Assembly (NCBI GenBank): GCA_034521755.1 | Contig: JAXHMB010000004.1 | Coordinates: 824,382 to 888,381 of the forward strand | DNA length: 64,000 nucleotides | Source of the DNA: JAXHMB01 sp034521755 | Lineage (GTDB): Bacteria; Bacteroidota; Rhodothermia; Balneolales; Balneolaceae | Direction of reading: 5' to 3' | In this document: positions 52,333 through 61,676 of the stretch, piece after piece | Layout: every line of letters begins with the position of its first letter | Numbering within the stretch: the first letter of the stretch is position 1 | Position numbers and translations under genes: made by a program | The notes under the pieces: generated by a model | What the model saw: only the letters and a program-made list of their open reading frames with translations | Told to the model about the DNA's origin: nothing | Databases searched by the model: none

Positions 52333-53265
52333 CTAGAAATCAACTCTCACCAGTTCTACCTCTGAGGCGATGTACCCAAAAGCTGCCCAGCTGCTGCCGC
52401 TGTAGACCTCGCGGAATATCTCACGGGCCCGTTGTTTACGCCCGTTGATGAAGTGCCAGTTGCCAATGCCATATCCAATGGTGGCATTATCGAGTGGTGT
52501 GGTGCTGTCATTCAATAAGCTTTTCTCGTCAAAATTCCCTTTAAATACCAATAGCAATTTATGGTAGCTGTCGTTTTCGATGATGTCCATTTCTTCTTCG
52601 ATGGGTTCGAGGACTTCTCCGGCTGCACCATCTTGGCCCGCTCTTCGCAGGGTCATATATAACCAGTAGGATGAGGCTACCAGCATATCATCATTGGTAG
52701 AAGCATCAAGGCATTCCCGGTAGGCGTCGGCTGCTTTGTTAAAATTTCCCGTCAGGTAATAAGCCAATCCCAGGTGATACCAAATATTGGTGTGCAGGGA
52801 ACTGCGCGGCTTGTTCTGGGCGTTGGGAAGCCCGTCCGGCTCAACCTGGTCTTCTGTTCCTTCAATTAACTCTGAAGCTTTTTTCAGGTCGGCAACAGCG
52901 CGGGCAAATTTGCGTACGGTAATCCATCGGTGTCCCCGGTGACGATACATGCGCGCGTCATCAGGATGTTTTTCAATGCCTTCGGTAAAAATATCAATGG
53001 CTTTTTGGTAGTTGCCCAGGTAGGCGGTGCGGCGTCCATACCATATGATGGCATCGGCATCATTCGGGGTGGCCTCATATTGGGCTTTTGCCCTGCTAAG
53101 ATTTGTTTCAAAGCGCTGTTCTGTTTCTGTGCCGAGGGGAGGCGCGTAAAGCGTATCACCCAGCGACGAGATAGCTTGGTATTGTTTTGATATGTTAAGA
53201 TCTGACTTAGAGCTGCAGCTAAGAACAATTAGTGGGATTAAGAATAAGCAGAGTCTGTTTCTCAT
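52333..53265 (-). CDS. TPR lipoprotein
   Basis: A lipoprotein signal (LCLFLIPLIVLSC, about residues 5-17) is followed by several TPRs: ADAIIWYGRRTAYLGNYQKAIDIFTEGIEKHPDDARMYRHRG, TNIWYHLGLAYYLTGNFNKAADAYREC and YGIGNWHFINGRKQRAREIFREVYSGSSW. Length 310 residues. It would scaffold a complex at the outer membrane; no enzyme motif is seen. The start is 71 bases from the M28 stop on the same strand, across a near-palindrome. Confidence 0.82.
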   Translation of the reverse strand: MRNRLCLFLIPLIVLSCSSKSDLNISKQYQAISSLGDTLYAPPLGTETEQRFETNLSRAKAQYEATPNDADAIIWYGRRTAYLGNYQKAIDIFTEGIEKHPDDARMYRHRGHRWITVRKFARAVADLKKASELIEGTEDQVEPDGLPNAQNKPRSSLHTNIWYHLGLAYYLTGNFNKAADAYRECLDASTNDDMLVASSYWLYMTLRRAGQDGAAGEVLEPIEEEMDIIENDSYHKLLLVFKGNFDEKSLLNDSTTPLDNATIGYGIGNWHFINGRKQRAREIFREVYSGSSWAAFGYIASEVELVRVDF

Positions 53266-53277
53266 AATTTTGCGGTT

Positions 53278-53330
53278 AATAAGTGATGAGTATTGAGTAG
53301 CCTCTATTTACTCATTACTCATCACTTGTT
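53278..53330. repeat. near-palindrome between the M28 and TPR genes
   Basis: AAGTGATGAGTATTGAGTA (53281-53299) and TACTCATTACTCATCACTT (53309-53327) are arms with one mismatch. The same GAGTAA-like words recur in the gap 52266-52332, in weaker inverted form. Confidence 0.65.
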
Positions 53331-53335
53331 ACTAT

Positions 53336-54619
53336 TTATAATTCAATTTCAAAAGTCTGTTCTGAGCCATCCCGTAAAACGGTTACGGTAGTCGTTTGCC
53401 CTTCTTCAAGCGTATTTAAAATCTCCATGTAAGCATAAATATCTTTCAGGTCTTTATTGGCCAGTTTGATAATCACATCGCCGCCTTGCAGTCCGGCGCT
53501 GTCAGCTGCACCGCCGCCGCGAACTCCCGTAATGCGCATACCGTTTCCATCAAAGCCGTAGTCGGGAGTAACTCCCAGAGTGACGCCGCTCATGGTGACA
53601 TCACGGTTTTGGGTAACCGGCGCTTCGGTGTAGGTTAGCTCGTCTTCAGTAAGGTTGTCCAAGGCAACAACCATACGCTTTACATGCTCCAGCACTTTGT
53701 CGGTTCCTTCACCATTAATGTATTCGGTGTCATCAGAGGGACGGTGATAGTCGGCGTGTGTGTCGGTGAAGTAGTGCAATACGGGAATCTGTTTGTTGTA
53801 AAAACTGGTGTGATCACTGGCTCCGGTGCCATCGGGCACAGTATTAATAGTGATGGAATCTGTATTGGCTTCTTCAATGAGCTGTGACCATCGGTCGGCC
53901 GAACCGGTACCAAAAATAAGCAGCTTGTTTTCTGCCATGCGCCCAATCATATCCATGTTGATCATGGCCAGAGCATTATCAAGTTCAATGGTTGGGTTTT
54001 CTACATAATGCTGTGATCCCAGCAGGCCCATTTCTTCGGCAGAAAAAGCCAGAAACAGAATGCTTTTTTTGATAGGGTGGCGATTAAAGTACTGCGCCAG
54101 TTCCAGCACCCCGGCAGTGCCGGAAGCATTATCATCAGCACCATTGTGAATAGAAGTGGTATCGCGGTTGTACAGTGAGCCGAAATCGCCGTAGCCCAGG
54201 TGGTCGTAGTGGGCACCGATCACAATATATTGATTGGGCTGTTCAGTACCTTTTATAATGCCTGCTACATTCCGTGCAATATGTTCTTGATCTTTGAACT
54301 CTTTGTTACTGTTGCTGTGCGGATTATTCAGCATGTTCATGTTGATGGTAAACTCCTGGAAATAGGTGTCGTTATTTCCCGCCGGGACTAAGCCGAAGTT
54401 GGCAAAATGATCTGCGATATAATTGGCGGATCTAACTTCACCCGGAGTTCCGGCCTGACGCCCTTTCAAAGTGTCGTCAGCTAAAAAAGAAATATGTTTC
54501 AGGATATCATCAGAGGTGATCTCGGGAGAAAGTGCTTTAGGTCCTGCATTATTGGATGAGCAGGAGATTGTAAAGAGGGCAATGGCAGACAGCGTAAAAA
54601 GGGCGCGAAATAATTTCAT
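53336..54619 (-). CDS. M28 family aminopeptidase lipoprotein with C-terminal PDZ domain
   Basis: A lipoprotein signal (SAIALFTISC, about residues 11-20) is followed by an M28 di-zinc peptidase. Ligands are GAHYDHLGYG (His near 136), NGADDNASGTAGVLELA (Asp near 160), FSAEEMGLLGSQHY (Glu-Glu near 193), NMDMIGR (Asp near 220) and DTHADYHRPSDDTEYIN (His near 293). A PDZ domain (GMRITGVRGGGAADSAGLQGGDVIIKLANK) occupies residues 345-425. The arrangement matches exported aminopeptidases that clip N-terminal residues from peptides. Length 427 residues. Confidence 0.9.
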   Translation of the reverse strand: MKLFRALFTLSAIALFTISCSSNNAGPKALSPEITSDDILKHISFLADDTLKGRQAGTPGEVRSANYIADHFANFGLVPAGNNDTYFQEFTINMNMLNNPHSNSNKEFKDQEHIARNVAGIIKGTEQPNQYIVIGAHYDHLGYGDFGSLYNRDTTSIHNGADDNASGTAGVLELAQYFNRHPIKKSILFLAFSAEEMGLLGSQHYVENPTIELDNALAMINMDMIGRMAENKLLIFGTGSADRWSQLIEEANTDSITINTVPDGTGASDHTSFYNKQIPVLHYFTDTHADYHRPSDDTEYINGEGTDKVLEHVKRMVVALDNLTEDELTYTEAPVTQNRDVTMSGVTLGVTPDYGFDGNGMRITGVRGGGAADSAGLQGGDVIIKLANKDLKDIYAYMEILNTLEEGQTTTVTVLRDGSEQTFEIEL

Positions 54620-54746
54620 CGTAGTAATTTTATAGTGAAACGGTGAATCAAAGTAATCAAAAAAGATTTTTTAATGAAAGAGAGATCATTGTTTTGACGA
54701 TAGTATAAATACCCCTTATCTTTAGCACATATTTGAAACACAACCC

Positions 54747-54826
54747 AAGGTTGGGGGTGCTTGCACAGCGGGCTGAGATCATACCCTAAGAACCTGAACC
54801 GGGTAACACCGGCGTAGGGAAACCTG
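54747..54826 (+). ncRNA. TPP riboswitch (THI element)
   Basis: The consensus blocks are present in order: GGGGTGC (54754-54760), GGCTGAGATCATACCC (54771-54786), AACCTGAACCGGGTAA (54791-54806) and GGCGTAGGGA (54811-54820). AGGTT (54748-54752) and AACCT (54821-54825) close stem P1. It binds thiamine pyrophosphate and precedes the TonB receptor gene, with an SD-masking hairpin between. Confidence 0.95.
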
Positions 54827-54859
54827 ATGCATTTCTGCGTATCAGCATTAGCAAGTAAC

Positions 54860-54885
54860 CCTCCGCTTGAACTTTAAGACGGAGG
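54860..54885 (+). promoter_or_regulatory. Shine-Dalgarno-masking hairpin (riboswitch expression platform)
   Basis: CCTCCG (54860-54865) pairs with CGGAGG (54880-54885), extended by CTT/AAG across a bulged A. The right arm is the ribosome site, 5 bases before ATG 54891. Closed, it hides the site; this fits translational off-switching by TPP. Confidence 0.7.
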
Positions 54886-54890
54886 ATTCT

Positions 54891-57323
54891 ATGAAATCTA
54901 TCACTACCAAGAGCCTGATGGCATTGTTTGTAATGCTCATCATTTCTTCGGGCTTTTTATCTTTGTCAGCACAAACAGTAACCGGTACGGTAAAAGATGT
55001 GCAGTCCAAAGAGCCTTTGGCTGGAGCCAACATCGTACAGGTTGGTACACAAAATGGTACCTCAACAGATGGCGACGGTGCATTTTCTTTTGAATTGCAG
55101 GAAGGTGAATCCAGCGAAATTACCATTTCGTTTGTAGGCTATAAAACACAAACCATCGACACCGATGCACGAGGTAGAGACCTTAAGGTCATGATGGTGC
55201 CACAGGCTATTATGAGTAACGCGGTGTTTGTGAAGGCATTACGCGTGGATGAGGCAACGCCGATGGCCTATGAAAATGTTACGCGAAAGGAGATTGAAAA
55301 ACAGAATTTAGGGCAGGATGTCCCTTACCTGGTAAGCAATACGCCTTCGGTGACAACTACTTCTGATGCAGGAGCAGGCATTGGCTATACAGGCATTCGC
55401 ATTCGCGGTGTTGATCCCGGCCGGGTGAACGTAACCATCAACGGCATTCCACTTAATGATGCCGAATCGCATGGCGTCTTCTGGGTGAACCTGCCTGATC
55501 TGGCCTCGTCGGTTGAAAATATTCAGATTCAGCGCGGCGTAGGTACTTCGACCAACGGAGCAGCGGCTTTTGGGGCTACCATGAATCTCCAAACATCAGA
55601 GATGCGCTCGTCTTCCTTTGGTGAAATAAACACCGGCTACGGCTCATTCAATACGCAAAAATATAATGTGCAGCTGGGCTCCGGTTTAATGGAGAACGGC
55701 TGGCAGGTGCAGGGACGATTGTCCAAGATAACCTCGGACGGTTATATTGACCGGGCTTCATCTGACCTGAAATCGTTCTATCTGAGCGGCGCTTATCATG
55801 GTGATAAAAGTCTGCTGCGGGCTGATGTGTTTTCAGGCAGAGAAAAAACCTACCAGGCCTGGTACGGCGTGCCCGAAGACAAGCTGAACACTGACCGCAC
55901 ATTTAACTCGGCCGGGATGGAAAAGGATGGTGAACCCTACGAAAACCAAACCGATAATTACCAGCAGGACCATTACCAGCTGCACTATTCCTATCAGTTG
56001 GCTGAAAACTGGGATGCCAATATTTCTGCCCATTATACCTATGGACGGGGTTATTTTGAGGAATATCATGCAGATGAAACACTTTCAGACTATCAGATTA
56101 ATCCTGTTCAGGTAGGCAACACTACGATCACAGAAAGTGACCTGGTGCGCCAGCTCTGGCTGGACAACCATTTTTACGGTGCCGTGTTTTCTACGCAGTA
56201 TAAAAAACAGGACCAGTTTTCGCTTACTTTAGGCGGGGGCTATAACGAATATGATGGCGACCACTTTGGAGAAGTGATCTGGGCTCGCTTTGCCGGGGAC
56301 AGCGAAATTAACAAGCGTTATTATGATAATAATGCTTTTAAAACCGACTTCAACCTGTATGGAAAGGCCAATTACTTTTTCACAGAATCGCTGAGTGTTT
56401 TTGCAGATATGCAGGTGCGGCGCATTACTTATGAGTTTTTGGGAAAAGACACGCAGCCGGTTCAGGGCGGTGGACAGCAGGTTATTGATGTGCAGCAAAC
56501 GGATAAGCTGACGTTCTTTAATCCCAAGGCCGGATTGGTTTATCGTTTTGGCGATGGGCATCGTGCATTTGCTTCATTTAGTGTAGGCAATAAAGAACCC
56601 ACCCGTGATGAGTATGTAAACTCAACGCCTCAAAGTCGTCCAAGTCATGAAACGTTGTACGATTGGGAGCTGGGATACAAGGGAGAGTTCAGCCGATTTT
56701 ATGCCGGTGTAAACCTGTACTATATGAATTATAAAAACCAGCTGATTCCTACCGGAGAGCTGAATGATGTGGGCTCGGCCATTCGCCAGAATGTGCCCGA
56801 CAGCTACCGTACAGGTATTGAACTTCAGGGCGGAGTACAGCTCACCCGACAGCTTGAGTTTTCTGCCAATGCCACCATCAGCCAGAATAAAATTGAACAA
56901 TACACCCAGTTTATCGACAACTTTGATACCGGCACACAGGAGACACGCGTGTTTACGGATACCGATATTGCGTTTTCCCCTTCCTTTATTGGAAATGCCA
57001 TTGCCACCTATAATAACAGCGGCTTCACCGGTGAGCTGATTGTCAAATATGTATCGCGTCAGTACTTGGATAACACCAATCAAAGATCGCGCTCCATTGA
57101 TCCGTACCTGCGCAATGACATACGCCTGGGATACAGCTTCAATAATATTCCGGTACTGCAGGGACTGACAGCCAACCTGCAGGTCAATAACGTACTGGAT
57201 CGTAAATACGAGACCAATGGATACACCTTTGGTTTTATTTCTGGTGGACAGGAACAGCACTTTAACTATTACTACCCGCAGGCCGGCAGAAACTTTCTGA
57301 TGCAGTTGTCTTTTCGATTTTAA
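54891..57323 (+). CDS. TonB-dependent outer-membrane receptor, putative thiamine transporter
   Basis: I start at ATG 54891 because the GGAGG site sits just upstream. The 810-residue protein has a signal peptide (ending SLSAQ), a carboxypeptidase-regulatory-like domain at about 27-100 (VTGTVKDVQSKEPLAGANIVQVGTQNGTSTDGDG), a plug at about 120-225 (IGYTGIRIRGVDPGRVNVTINGIPLNDAESHGVFWVNLPDL) and a beta barrel ending FLMQLSFRF. TPP riboswitch control is the evidence for thiamine or a precursor as ligand; comparative studies named such receptors OMR1. Uptake would need TonB-ExbBD from elsewhere; no inner-membrane partner lies here. Confidence 0.9.
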   Translation: MKSITTKSLMALFVMLIISSGFLSLSAQTVTGTVKDVQSKEPLAGANIVQVGTQNGTSTDGDGAFSFELQEGESSEITISFVGYKTQTIDTDARGRDLKVMMVPQAIMSNAVFVKALRVDEATPMAYENVTRKEIEKQNLGQDVPYLVSNTPSVTTTSDAGAGIGYTGIRIRGVDPGRVNVTINGIPLNDAESHGVFWVNLPDLASSVENIQIQRGVGTSTNGAAAFGATMNLQTSEMRSSSFGEINTGYGSFNTQKYNVQLGSGLMENGWQVQGRLSKITSDGYIDRASSDLKSFYLSGAYHGDKSLLRADVFSGREKTYQAWYGVPEDKLNTDRTFNSAGMEKDGEPYENQTDNYQQDHYQLHYSYQLAENWDANISAHYTYGRGYFEEYHADETLSDYQINPVQVGNTTITESDLVRQLWLDNHFYGAVFSTQYKKQDQFSLTLGGGYNEYDGDHFGEVIWARFAGDSEINKRYYDNNAFKTDFNLYGKANYFFTESLSVFADMQVRRITYEFLGKDTQPVQGGGQQVIDVQQTDKLTFFNPKAGLVYRFGDGHRAFASFSVGNKEPTRDEYVNSTPQSRPSHETLYDWELGYKGEFSRFYAGVNLYYMNYKNQLIPTGELNDVGSAIRQNVPDSYRTGIELQGGVQLTRQLEFSANATISQNKIEQYTQFIDNFDTGTQETRVFTDTDIAFSPSFIGNAIATYNNSGFTGELIVKYVSRQYLDNTNQRSRSIDPYLRNDIRLGYSFNNIPVLQGLTANLQVNNVLDRKYETNGYTFGFISGGQEQHFNYYYPQAGRNFLMQLSFRF

Positions 57324-57346
57324 GCCTTGAGCGAGAGACACGACTA

Positions 57347-57379
57347 AAGGCGAATCCATTTTGGGTTCGCCTTTTTTTA
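57347..57379 (+). terminator. rho-independent terminator after the TonB receptor gene
   Basis: AAGGCGAA (57347-57354) pairs with TTCGCCTT (57366-57373), followed by a run of T. It separates the receptor from the metallo-beta-lactamase gene. Confidence 0.85.
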
Positions 57380-57406
57380 TTTGAAATTATTTTATAAATA
57401 AAAGCC

Positions 57407-58366
57407 ATGAAAAAGCGATTTCAATACTTCTTTCTATTCATTTTTTGTGTGCTCGGCATTCTTCTGTGTGCGGTGGAAGAGTATCCTCCCGGCTATACGT
57501 ATTCCGATGATCCTTACGTACTGGTACTTGGGATCGGACAGGATGGAGGCGTGCCGCAGGCCGGTACAGATCACCCCGGCTGGGAAAACCCCAAGCGAGC
57601 CGAAAAGGTGGTGTCCCTTGGGGTTGTTGATCCCAAAACAAATGAGCGATGGATGATTGAAGCAACGCCCGACTTCCGCCGGCAGCTGCACATGCTTAAT
57701 GAAGAAGTGGAAGAAAAAAGTGCTGTGCCTGATGGTATTTTTCTGACCCATGCACATATCGGTCATTATACCGGGCTGATGTTTTTAGGTCATGAATCTA
57801 TGGGTGCTGATAAAGCCAGGGTCTATGCCATGCCCAAGATGGCAGAATTTTTGTCCCAAAATGGGCCGTGGAACCAGCTGGTGAAATATGAGAATATTGC
57901 ATTGACAAAGCTTGCTACTGACAGTACTATCGTGCTGAATGAGCGCATCAGCATTACGCCCTTTCTGGTTCCACATAGGCAGGAATATTCTGAAGTGGTA
58001 GGGTATAGAATTGAAGGGCCGGATAAGTCTATCTTATTTATTCCGGATATTGACAGCTGGGAAGAGTGGGATGAATGGGGTGTTTCTATTGAAGAGCAGA
58101 TCAAAAATGTAGACATAGCTTTGCTTGATGCCACTTTCTTTGCCAATGGTGAAATCCCCGGCCGGGATATGTCCAACTTCCCGCATCCATTTATTTCGCA
58201 CAGCATGGATCGGTTTTCGGGTTTGTCGGCGGTCCATAAAGCAAAAGTACACTTTATCCATTTTAACCATACCAACCCAGCATTGGTACCGGGAAGTGAG
58301 GCTCAAAAAGAGATTGTAGAAAGGGGATATCAACTGGCCAAAGAGGGCCAGCGAATTCCCCTTTAA
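57407..58366 (+). CDS. metallo-beta-lactamase-fold hydrolase, PqqB-like
   Basis: The 319-residue protein begins with a hydrophobic leader (FQYFFLFIFCVLGILLC). The start of the fold, PYVLVLGIGQDGGVPQAG, resembles the VLGSAAGGGxPQ opening of PqqB. GIFLTHAHIGHYTGLMFLG near residue 110 is a variant of the HxHxDH motif (THAHIGHY), ILFIPDIDSW has the conserved Asp region, and HFNHTNP near residue 286 supplies a late His. No other pqq gene is visible, so PQQ synthesis is unlikely; an exported hydrolase of unknown substrate is the safer call. A terminator precedes it, so it is not governed by the riboswitch unless there is read-through. Confidence 0.78.
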   Translation: MKKRFQYFFLFIFCVLGILLCAVEEYPPGYTYSDDPYVLVLGIGQDGGVPQAGTDHPGWENPKRAEKVVSLGVVDPKTNERWMIEATPDFRRQLHMLNEEVEEKSAVPDGIFLTHAHIGHYTGLMFLGHESMGADKARVYAMPKMAEFLSQNGPWNQLVKYENIALTKLATDSTIVLNERISITPFLVPHRQEYSEVVGYRIEGPDKSILFIPDIDSWEEWDEWGVSIEEQIKNVDIALLDATFFANGEIPGRDMSNFPHPFISHSMDRFSGLSAVHKAKVHFIHFNHTNPALVPGSEAQKEIVERGYQLAKEGQRIPL

Positions 58367-58369
58367 AAA

Positions 58370-59890
58370 TTAGTTGGATGTGTTTGTAATAAACTCTGAT
58401 ACATCATTGTCAAACTTTTCAAGAGAGGGCGGATGTGTGTACATCATATGGCCGGCTTCATAATATTTCATGATGATGTTATCCTTAATTTCAGGTTCCA
58501 GGCCAAGATGATCAATGGTATATTCTACTCCATAAAAAACGGTTGCCAAGTCATAATATCCATTGAGAATCAACACTTTCACGTTTGGATTATGACTCAT
58601 GGTACGGGCCATATCGATACCGGTATTGATGGCAACTTGTGCGCCCCAGGCTGTATTTCCGGTATGGCTCCAGTCCCAACTGAATCCTTCTCTGCTGCCT
58701 GCACTCGTTTGATAATGCAGGTCTTTATCTACTCCCAAATCATTGTAAAAATAATCCAGAAAGCCCGTTATATAGGGTGGAGAGATAGCAGCACTTTGAG
58801 GATCATACTCGGCTGTTTGACTGATAAGGTCGCGATTTATGCCGGTAAAGCGTGAATCCAGCCGGCCTACGATTTCTCCCTCATCTCTGAGAAATTCAGC
58901 AAAATATTCACCATTGGTAACACGTAAATCAGCTTTCAACCAGTAATCAGCACTTAAACCGGTATAAGAGGTAAGCTTGTTTGCGATGTCCTGCTTTTCT
59001 TGATCAGTAAGCTGATCTCCTGCATAGAGTGCAGGAGCGTATTCATTTTTGGTGAATGCTCTTACTTCATCCAGGAAGTTTTCAATATTCTCCTTTTTGC
59101 CATCAACCTTGTCGTGATACCATGCTGTAGCAGCATAGGTGGGAAAATGCACGATGTAGGAAAGATCTTCTCCGGGTGGAAACAACAGCTGCCTCAAATC
59201 AAAGACAGATGATACCATAATGACTCCGTTTAGTTCAATACCCTGGTCTTGCAAGTGTGCCATAACGCCGGCGTTGCGGAAAGTTCCGTAACTTTCTCCC
59301 AGAATATATTTCGGAGAATTAAGCCGCTCATGCTTGATGAGATATTGTCTGATAAACTGGCTTACACTTTCAATATCCTGGTCAACACCCCAGAAGTCTT
59401 TAAATTCCTTTTCACCCACAGGTACACTGAGGCCCGTGCCAACAGGATCCATCATCACAAGGTCGGCTTTATCAAGGATAGAATGTTCGTTGTTTACCAC
59501 ATCGTAGGGAGCAGGTCCGGTATAATCGGGATCATTAATAACTACCCGTTTTGGGCCCAACACACCCATATGTAGCCAGAAAGAGGCAGAGCCGGGTCCG
59601 CCGTTATAGGCAAAGACGATAGGTCTCGATTCCTTGTCATCAACATTCTTCTTGATATAGCTCGTATATCCAAACAGTGCAATAGGCTTATTATTTTTGT
59701 CCCTGAGCTTCATGGTTCCGGTCGTTGCTTCAAGGTCAATATTTTTACCGTCAATTCTAACACTTTGATCAGAAGTAAAAGTTTTTGCTTTCGGAATTGA
59801 TTGGTCAGATTTGGTGGATTGATTTTGGGCAATGAGCGTTGTGCTCAGAAAGAAGAATACACATACGGTCAATAATCTTTTCAATATCAT
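58370..59890 (-). CDS. S10 family serine carboxypeptidase
   Basis: A signal peptide (to about residue 22, STTLIAQ) starts this 506-residue exported peptidase. S10 landmarks are FAYNGGPGSASFWLHMGVLGP near residue 90 (oxyanion hole), ILGESYGTFRNAG near 196 (nucleophile Ser in GESYG), VLILNGYYDLATVFYGVEY near 430 (catalytic Asp) and YYEAGHMMYTHPPS near 476 (His in GHM). Bacterial S10 members release C-terminal residues at acid pH. Cooperation with the M14 and M28 enzymes in peptide use is plausible. It is convergent with the metallo-beta-lactamase gene, 3 bases apart. Confidence 0.9.
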   Translation of the reverse strand: MILKRLLTVCVFFFLSTTLIAQNQSTKSDQSIPKAKTFTSDQSVRIDGKNIDLEATTGTMKLRDKNNKPIALFGYTSYIKKNVDDKESRPIVFAYNGGPGSASFWLHMGVLGPKRVVINDPDYTGPAPYDVVNNEHSILDKADLVMMDPVGTGLSVPVGEKEFKDFWGVDQDIESVSQFIRQYLIKHERLNSPKYILGESYGTFRNAGVMAHLQDQGIELNGVIMVSSVFDLRQLLFPPGEDLSYIVHFPTYAATAWYHDKVDGKKENIENFLDEVRAFTKNEYAPALYAGDQLTDQEKQDIANKLTSYTGLSADYWLKADLRVTNGEYFAEFLRDEGEIVGRLDSRFTGINRDLISQTAEYDPQSAAISPPYITGFLDYFYNDLGVDKDLHYQTSAGSREGFSWDWSHTGNTAWGAQVAINTGIDMARTMSHNPNVKVLILNGYYDLATVFYGVEYTIDHLGLEPEIKDNIIMKYYEAGHMMYTHPPSLEKFDNDVSEFITNTSN

Positions 59891-60035
59891 AACAACGTGG
59901 TTTATAGGTTCCTGTTTTTGAGTACTGCGATTTTAAAATGTGAACACAATGAAGATGATATCAAAATGAATCACTCAAAATTTTGTAAAAAAAGATGCAA
60001 ATGATAAGAGATGGTAAAGCAGGATAAAAAAAAGA

Positions 60036-61028
60036 CTAGTCCTGTTTGGCAGTGGCCACTATAGAAAGCGTATCGTCTTCGGATGCTGTAGATTGTGATG
60101 AAAGTTTTGCTTTTCCGCCGTCAATTACCTGTATAAAAATTGCTCCAATAATAATTAGCGCACCTGCCAGCAGTTCATATACCGATGGATTGGTTCCTAT
60201 GGCCAGCCAGGCAATGACGATTGCCGCAATAGGCACCAGATTTCCATAAATAATTACCTGAGTGGGACCCAGCGAACGCAGCGCTCGTACTTTTACCCAC
60301 TGACCAACACCTACGCCAATAGCTCCTCCGGCAAGAATGGCGACCCAAGTCCAGAAGCCTAAATTTAACCAGCTTTCTTGAACCAGTGAAGGAGAGGCGA
60401 TAAGCAAATAAAGCGAACCGCCAATAAGTGTTCGCATAGCGACCATCGGTACGGATCCATATTTGCGGGCCAGCGGTTTTATGAGATGCAGCTCTACTAC
60501 GGTCATAGCCAAAGCAACACAAAGCAAAATATCGCCCAGCCAGTAGCCCTGTTCAGGACGAATCCCGTCGAAGGCAAGCACCGCGGTTCCAATGCCGGCC
60601 AATACCACTCCCATGTATCCATACATACCCATTTTTTCGGTGGTAAGCAGATAGCCGAAGCCGGTGCTTATTGCCGGGCCTAATGCCAGCCAGATAGATG
60701 CCCGAGCACCGTGGGTAAGTCCCAGTCCTTCAATGCCCAGCCAGGGAGCCAGAGTAGCACCAAGGATAGATACGAGCAACAGTCTTCCCCAGTCCTCTTT
60801 GTCGATAGTTGGTAAAAACTGAAAATCCGTTTGATTGGTTTTGGCATCGACGTAGCATTGATAATAGAGTACCAGTACCATAGCCAGGCCGCCCATGGCA
60901 AAGCGGGATACACTAAAAGAAATGGGGGCCATTTCGGCCAGCGCTATCTCAGCCAGCACAAAATTGGCGCCCCAAAGAAAGGTAAAAAGCATCAGCAGAC
61001 TGTGGTGGGGCAGCGCCCCATCACTCAC
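60036..61028 (-). CDS. EamA/DMT family transporter
   Basis: A 330-residue membrane protein with ten helices in two EamA halves: LLMLFTFLWGANFVLAEIALAEMAPISFSVSRFAMGG and the second half with LCVALAMTVVELHLIKPLARKYG and SLGPTQVIIYGNLVPIAAIVIAWLAIG. The cytoplasmic C-terminus is hydrophilic (KLSSQSTASEDDTLS). Probably a metabolite exporter; ligand unknown. It is not closely similar to the other EamA protein of the window at 18733. Confidence 0.85.
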   Translation of the reverse strand: MSDGALPHHSLLMLFTFLWGANFVLAEIALAEMAPISFSVSRFAMGGLAMVLVLYYQCYVDAKTNQTDFQFLPTIDKEDWGRLLLVSILGATLAPWLGIEGLGLTHGARASIWLALGPAISTGFGYLLTTEKMGMYGYMGVVLAGIGTAVLAFDGIRPEQGYWLGDILLCVALAMTVVELHLIKPLARKYGSVPMVAMRTLIGGSLYLLIASPSLVQESWLNLGFWTWVAILAGGAIGVGVGQWVKVRALRSLGPTQVIIYGNLVPIAAIVIAWLAIGTNPSVYELLAGALIIIGAIFIQVIDGGKAKLSSQSTASEDDTLSIVATAKQD

Positions 61029-61096
61029 CGATTCCTTAGTATGAAGGTCTGATGCTTGAATATAATTGCTTATTTGTCGTTGTCTCTTAAAAGGCT

Positions 61097-61654
61097 CTAT
61101 TCAGCAACTGTTATAGGTACAGCTACTTTTGTAGTTCCCCAGTGCAGGTTCATATGCGCTTTGGTGTCAGACAGTGTATCAAAGCTGATCTGGAACCATT
61201 CCTGCATGGGTGCATTATTGTCTACGACTGAAGTTTTAACTCGTATTTCGTCTTCAGCTTCATCGTACTGCGTACCCCAGGAAAGTTTGTTATTAATGAT
61301 GATGGTCCATTCTTCTTCACCGGGAATGGTGTAAAGAGAATAGGTGCCGGCTGCTACTTCTTTGCCGCCTACCATCACATCATCAGAAAAGGAAATAGCT
61401 GCTGATTCATTGGCTCCTGTTCTCCAAACAGAGCCTATTTGTGCGAGGGCGGAACCTTCTCCAAAATAAGTGCGGCCTTTGATACCCGGGCGACCATAAG
61501 TTACGGTAACCTGGGTAGTTCCAATAGTCTGACTCACGGAAGCATTCGGGCTGGGCCGTGCCGATTCATTGCTTCGTTCCTGCGCGTGAGCAAATTCGGC
61601 AACAAAAAAGGTCGCTATAACAGCAAATAACGATAGTTTTAGTAGTTTTTTCAT
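61097..61654 (-). CDS. exported DUF2911 protein
   Basis: Starting at ATG 61652-61654 gives 185 residues with a signal peptide (LFAVIATFFVAEFAHAQ). The DUF2911 domain is recognised by ASVSQTIGTTQVTVTYGRPGIKGR, SALAQIGSVWRTGANESAAISF, GTYSLYTIPGEEEWTIIINNKLSWGT and a final MNLHWGTTKVAVPI. The family is common in Bacteroidota and of unknown role. An upstream in-frame Met (61705) is not used because the leader would be broken. It follows the amidohydrolase gene on the same strand, 22 bases away, so the two may share a transcript. Confidence 0.88.
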   Translation of the reverse strand: MKKLLKLSLFAVIATFFVAEFAHAQERSNESARPSPNASVSQTIGTTQVTVTYGRPGIKGRTYFGEGSALAQIGSVWRTGANESAAISFSDDVMVGGKEVAAGTYSLYTIPGEEEWTIIINNKLSWGTQYDEAEDEIRVKTSVVDNNAPMQEWFQISFDTLSDTKAHMNLHWGTTKVAVPITVAE

Positions 61655-61676
61655 GGCTATAATATTTAGTTTAGTG

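Noticed and set aside
56622..57359. Minus-strand frame of 245 codons within the TonB receptor gene
   Set aside because: It overlaps the conserved barrel end and the terminator; no motif or start site supports it.
57407..58366. PQQ biosynthesis gene pqqB
   Set aside because: There is no pqqA, C, D or E nearby, a hydrophobic leader is present and the metal motif is altered; only a PqqB-like fold is claimed.
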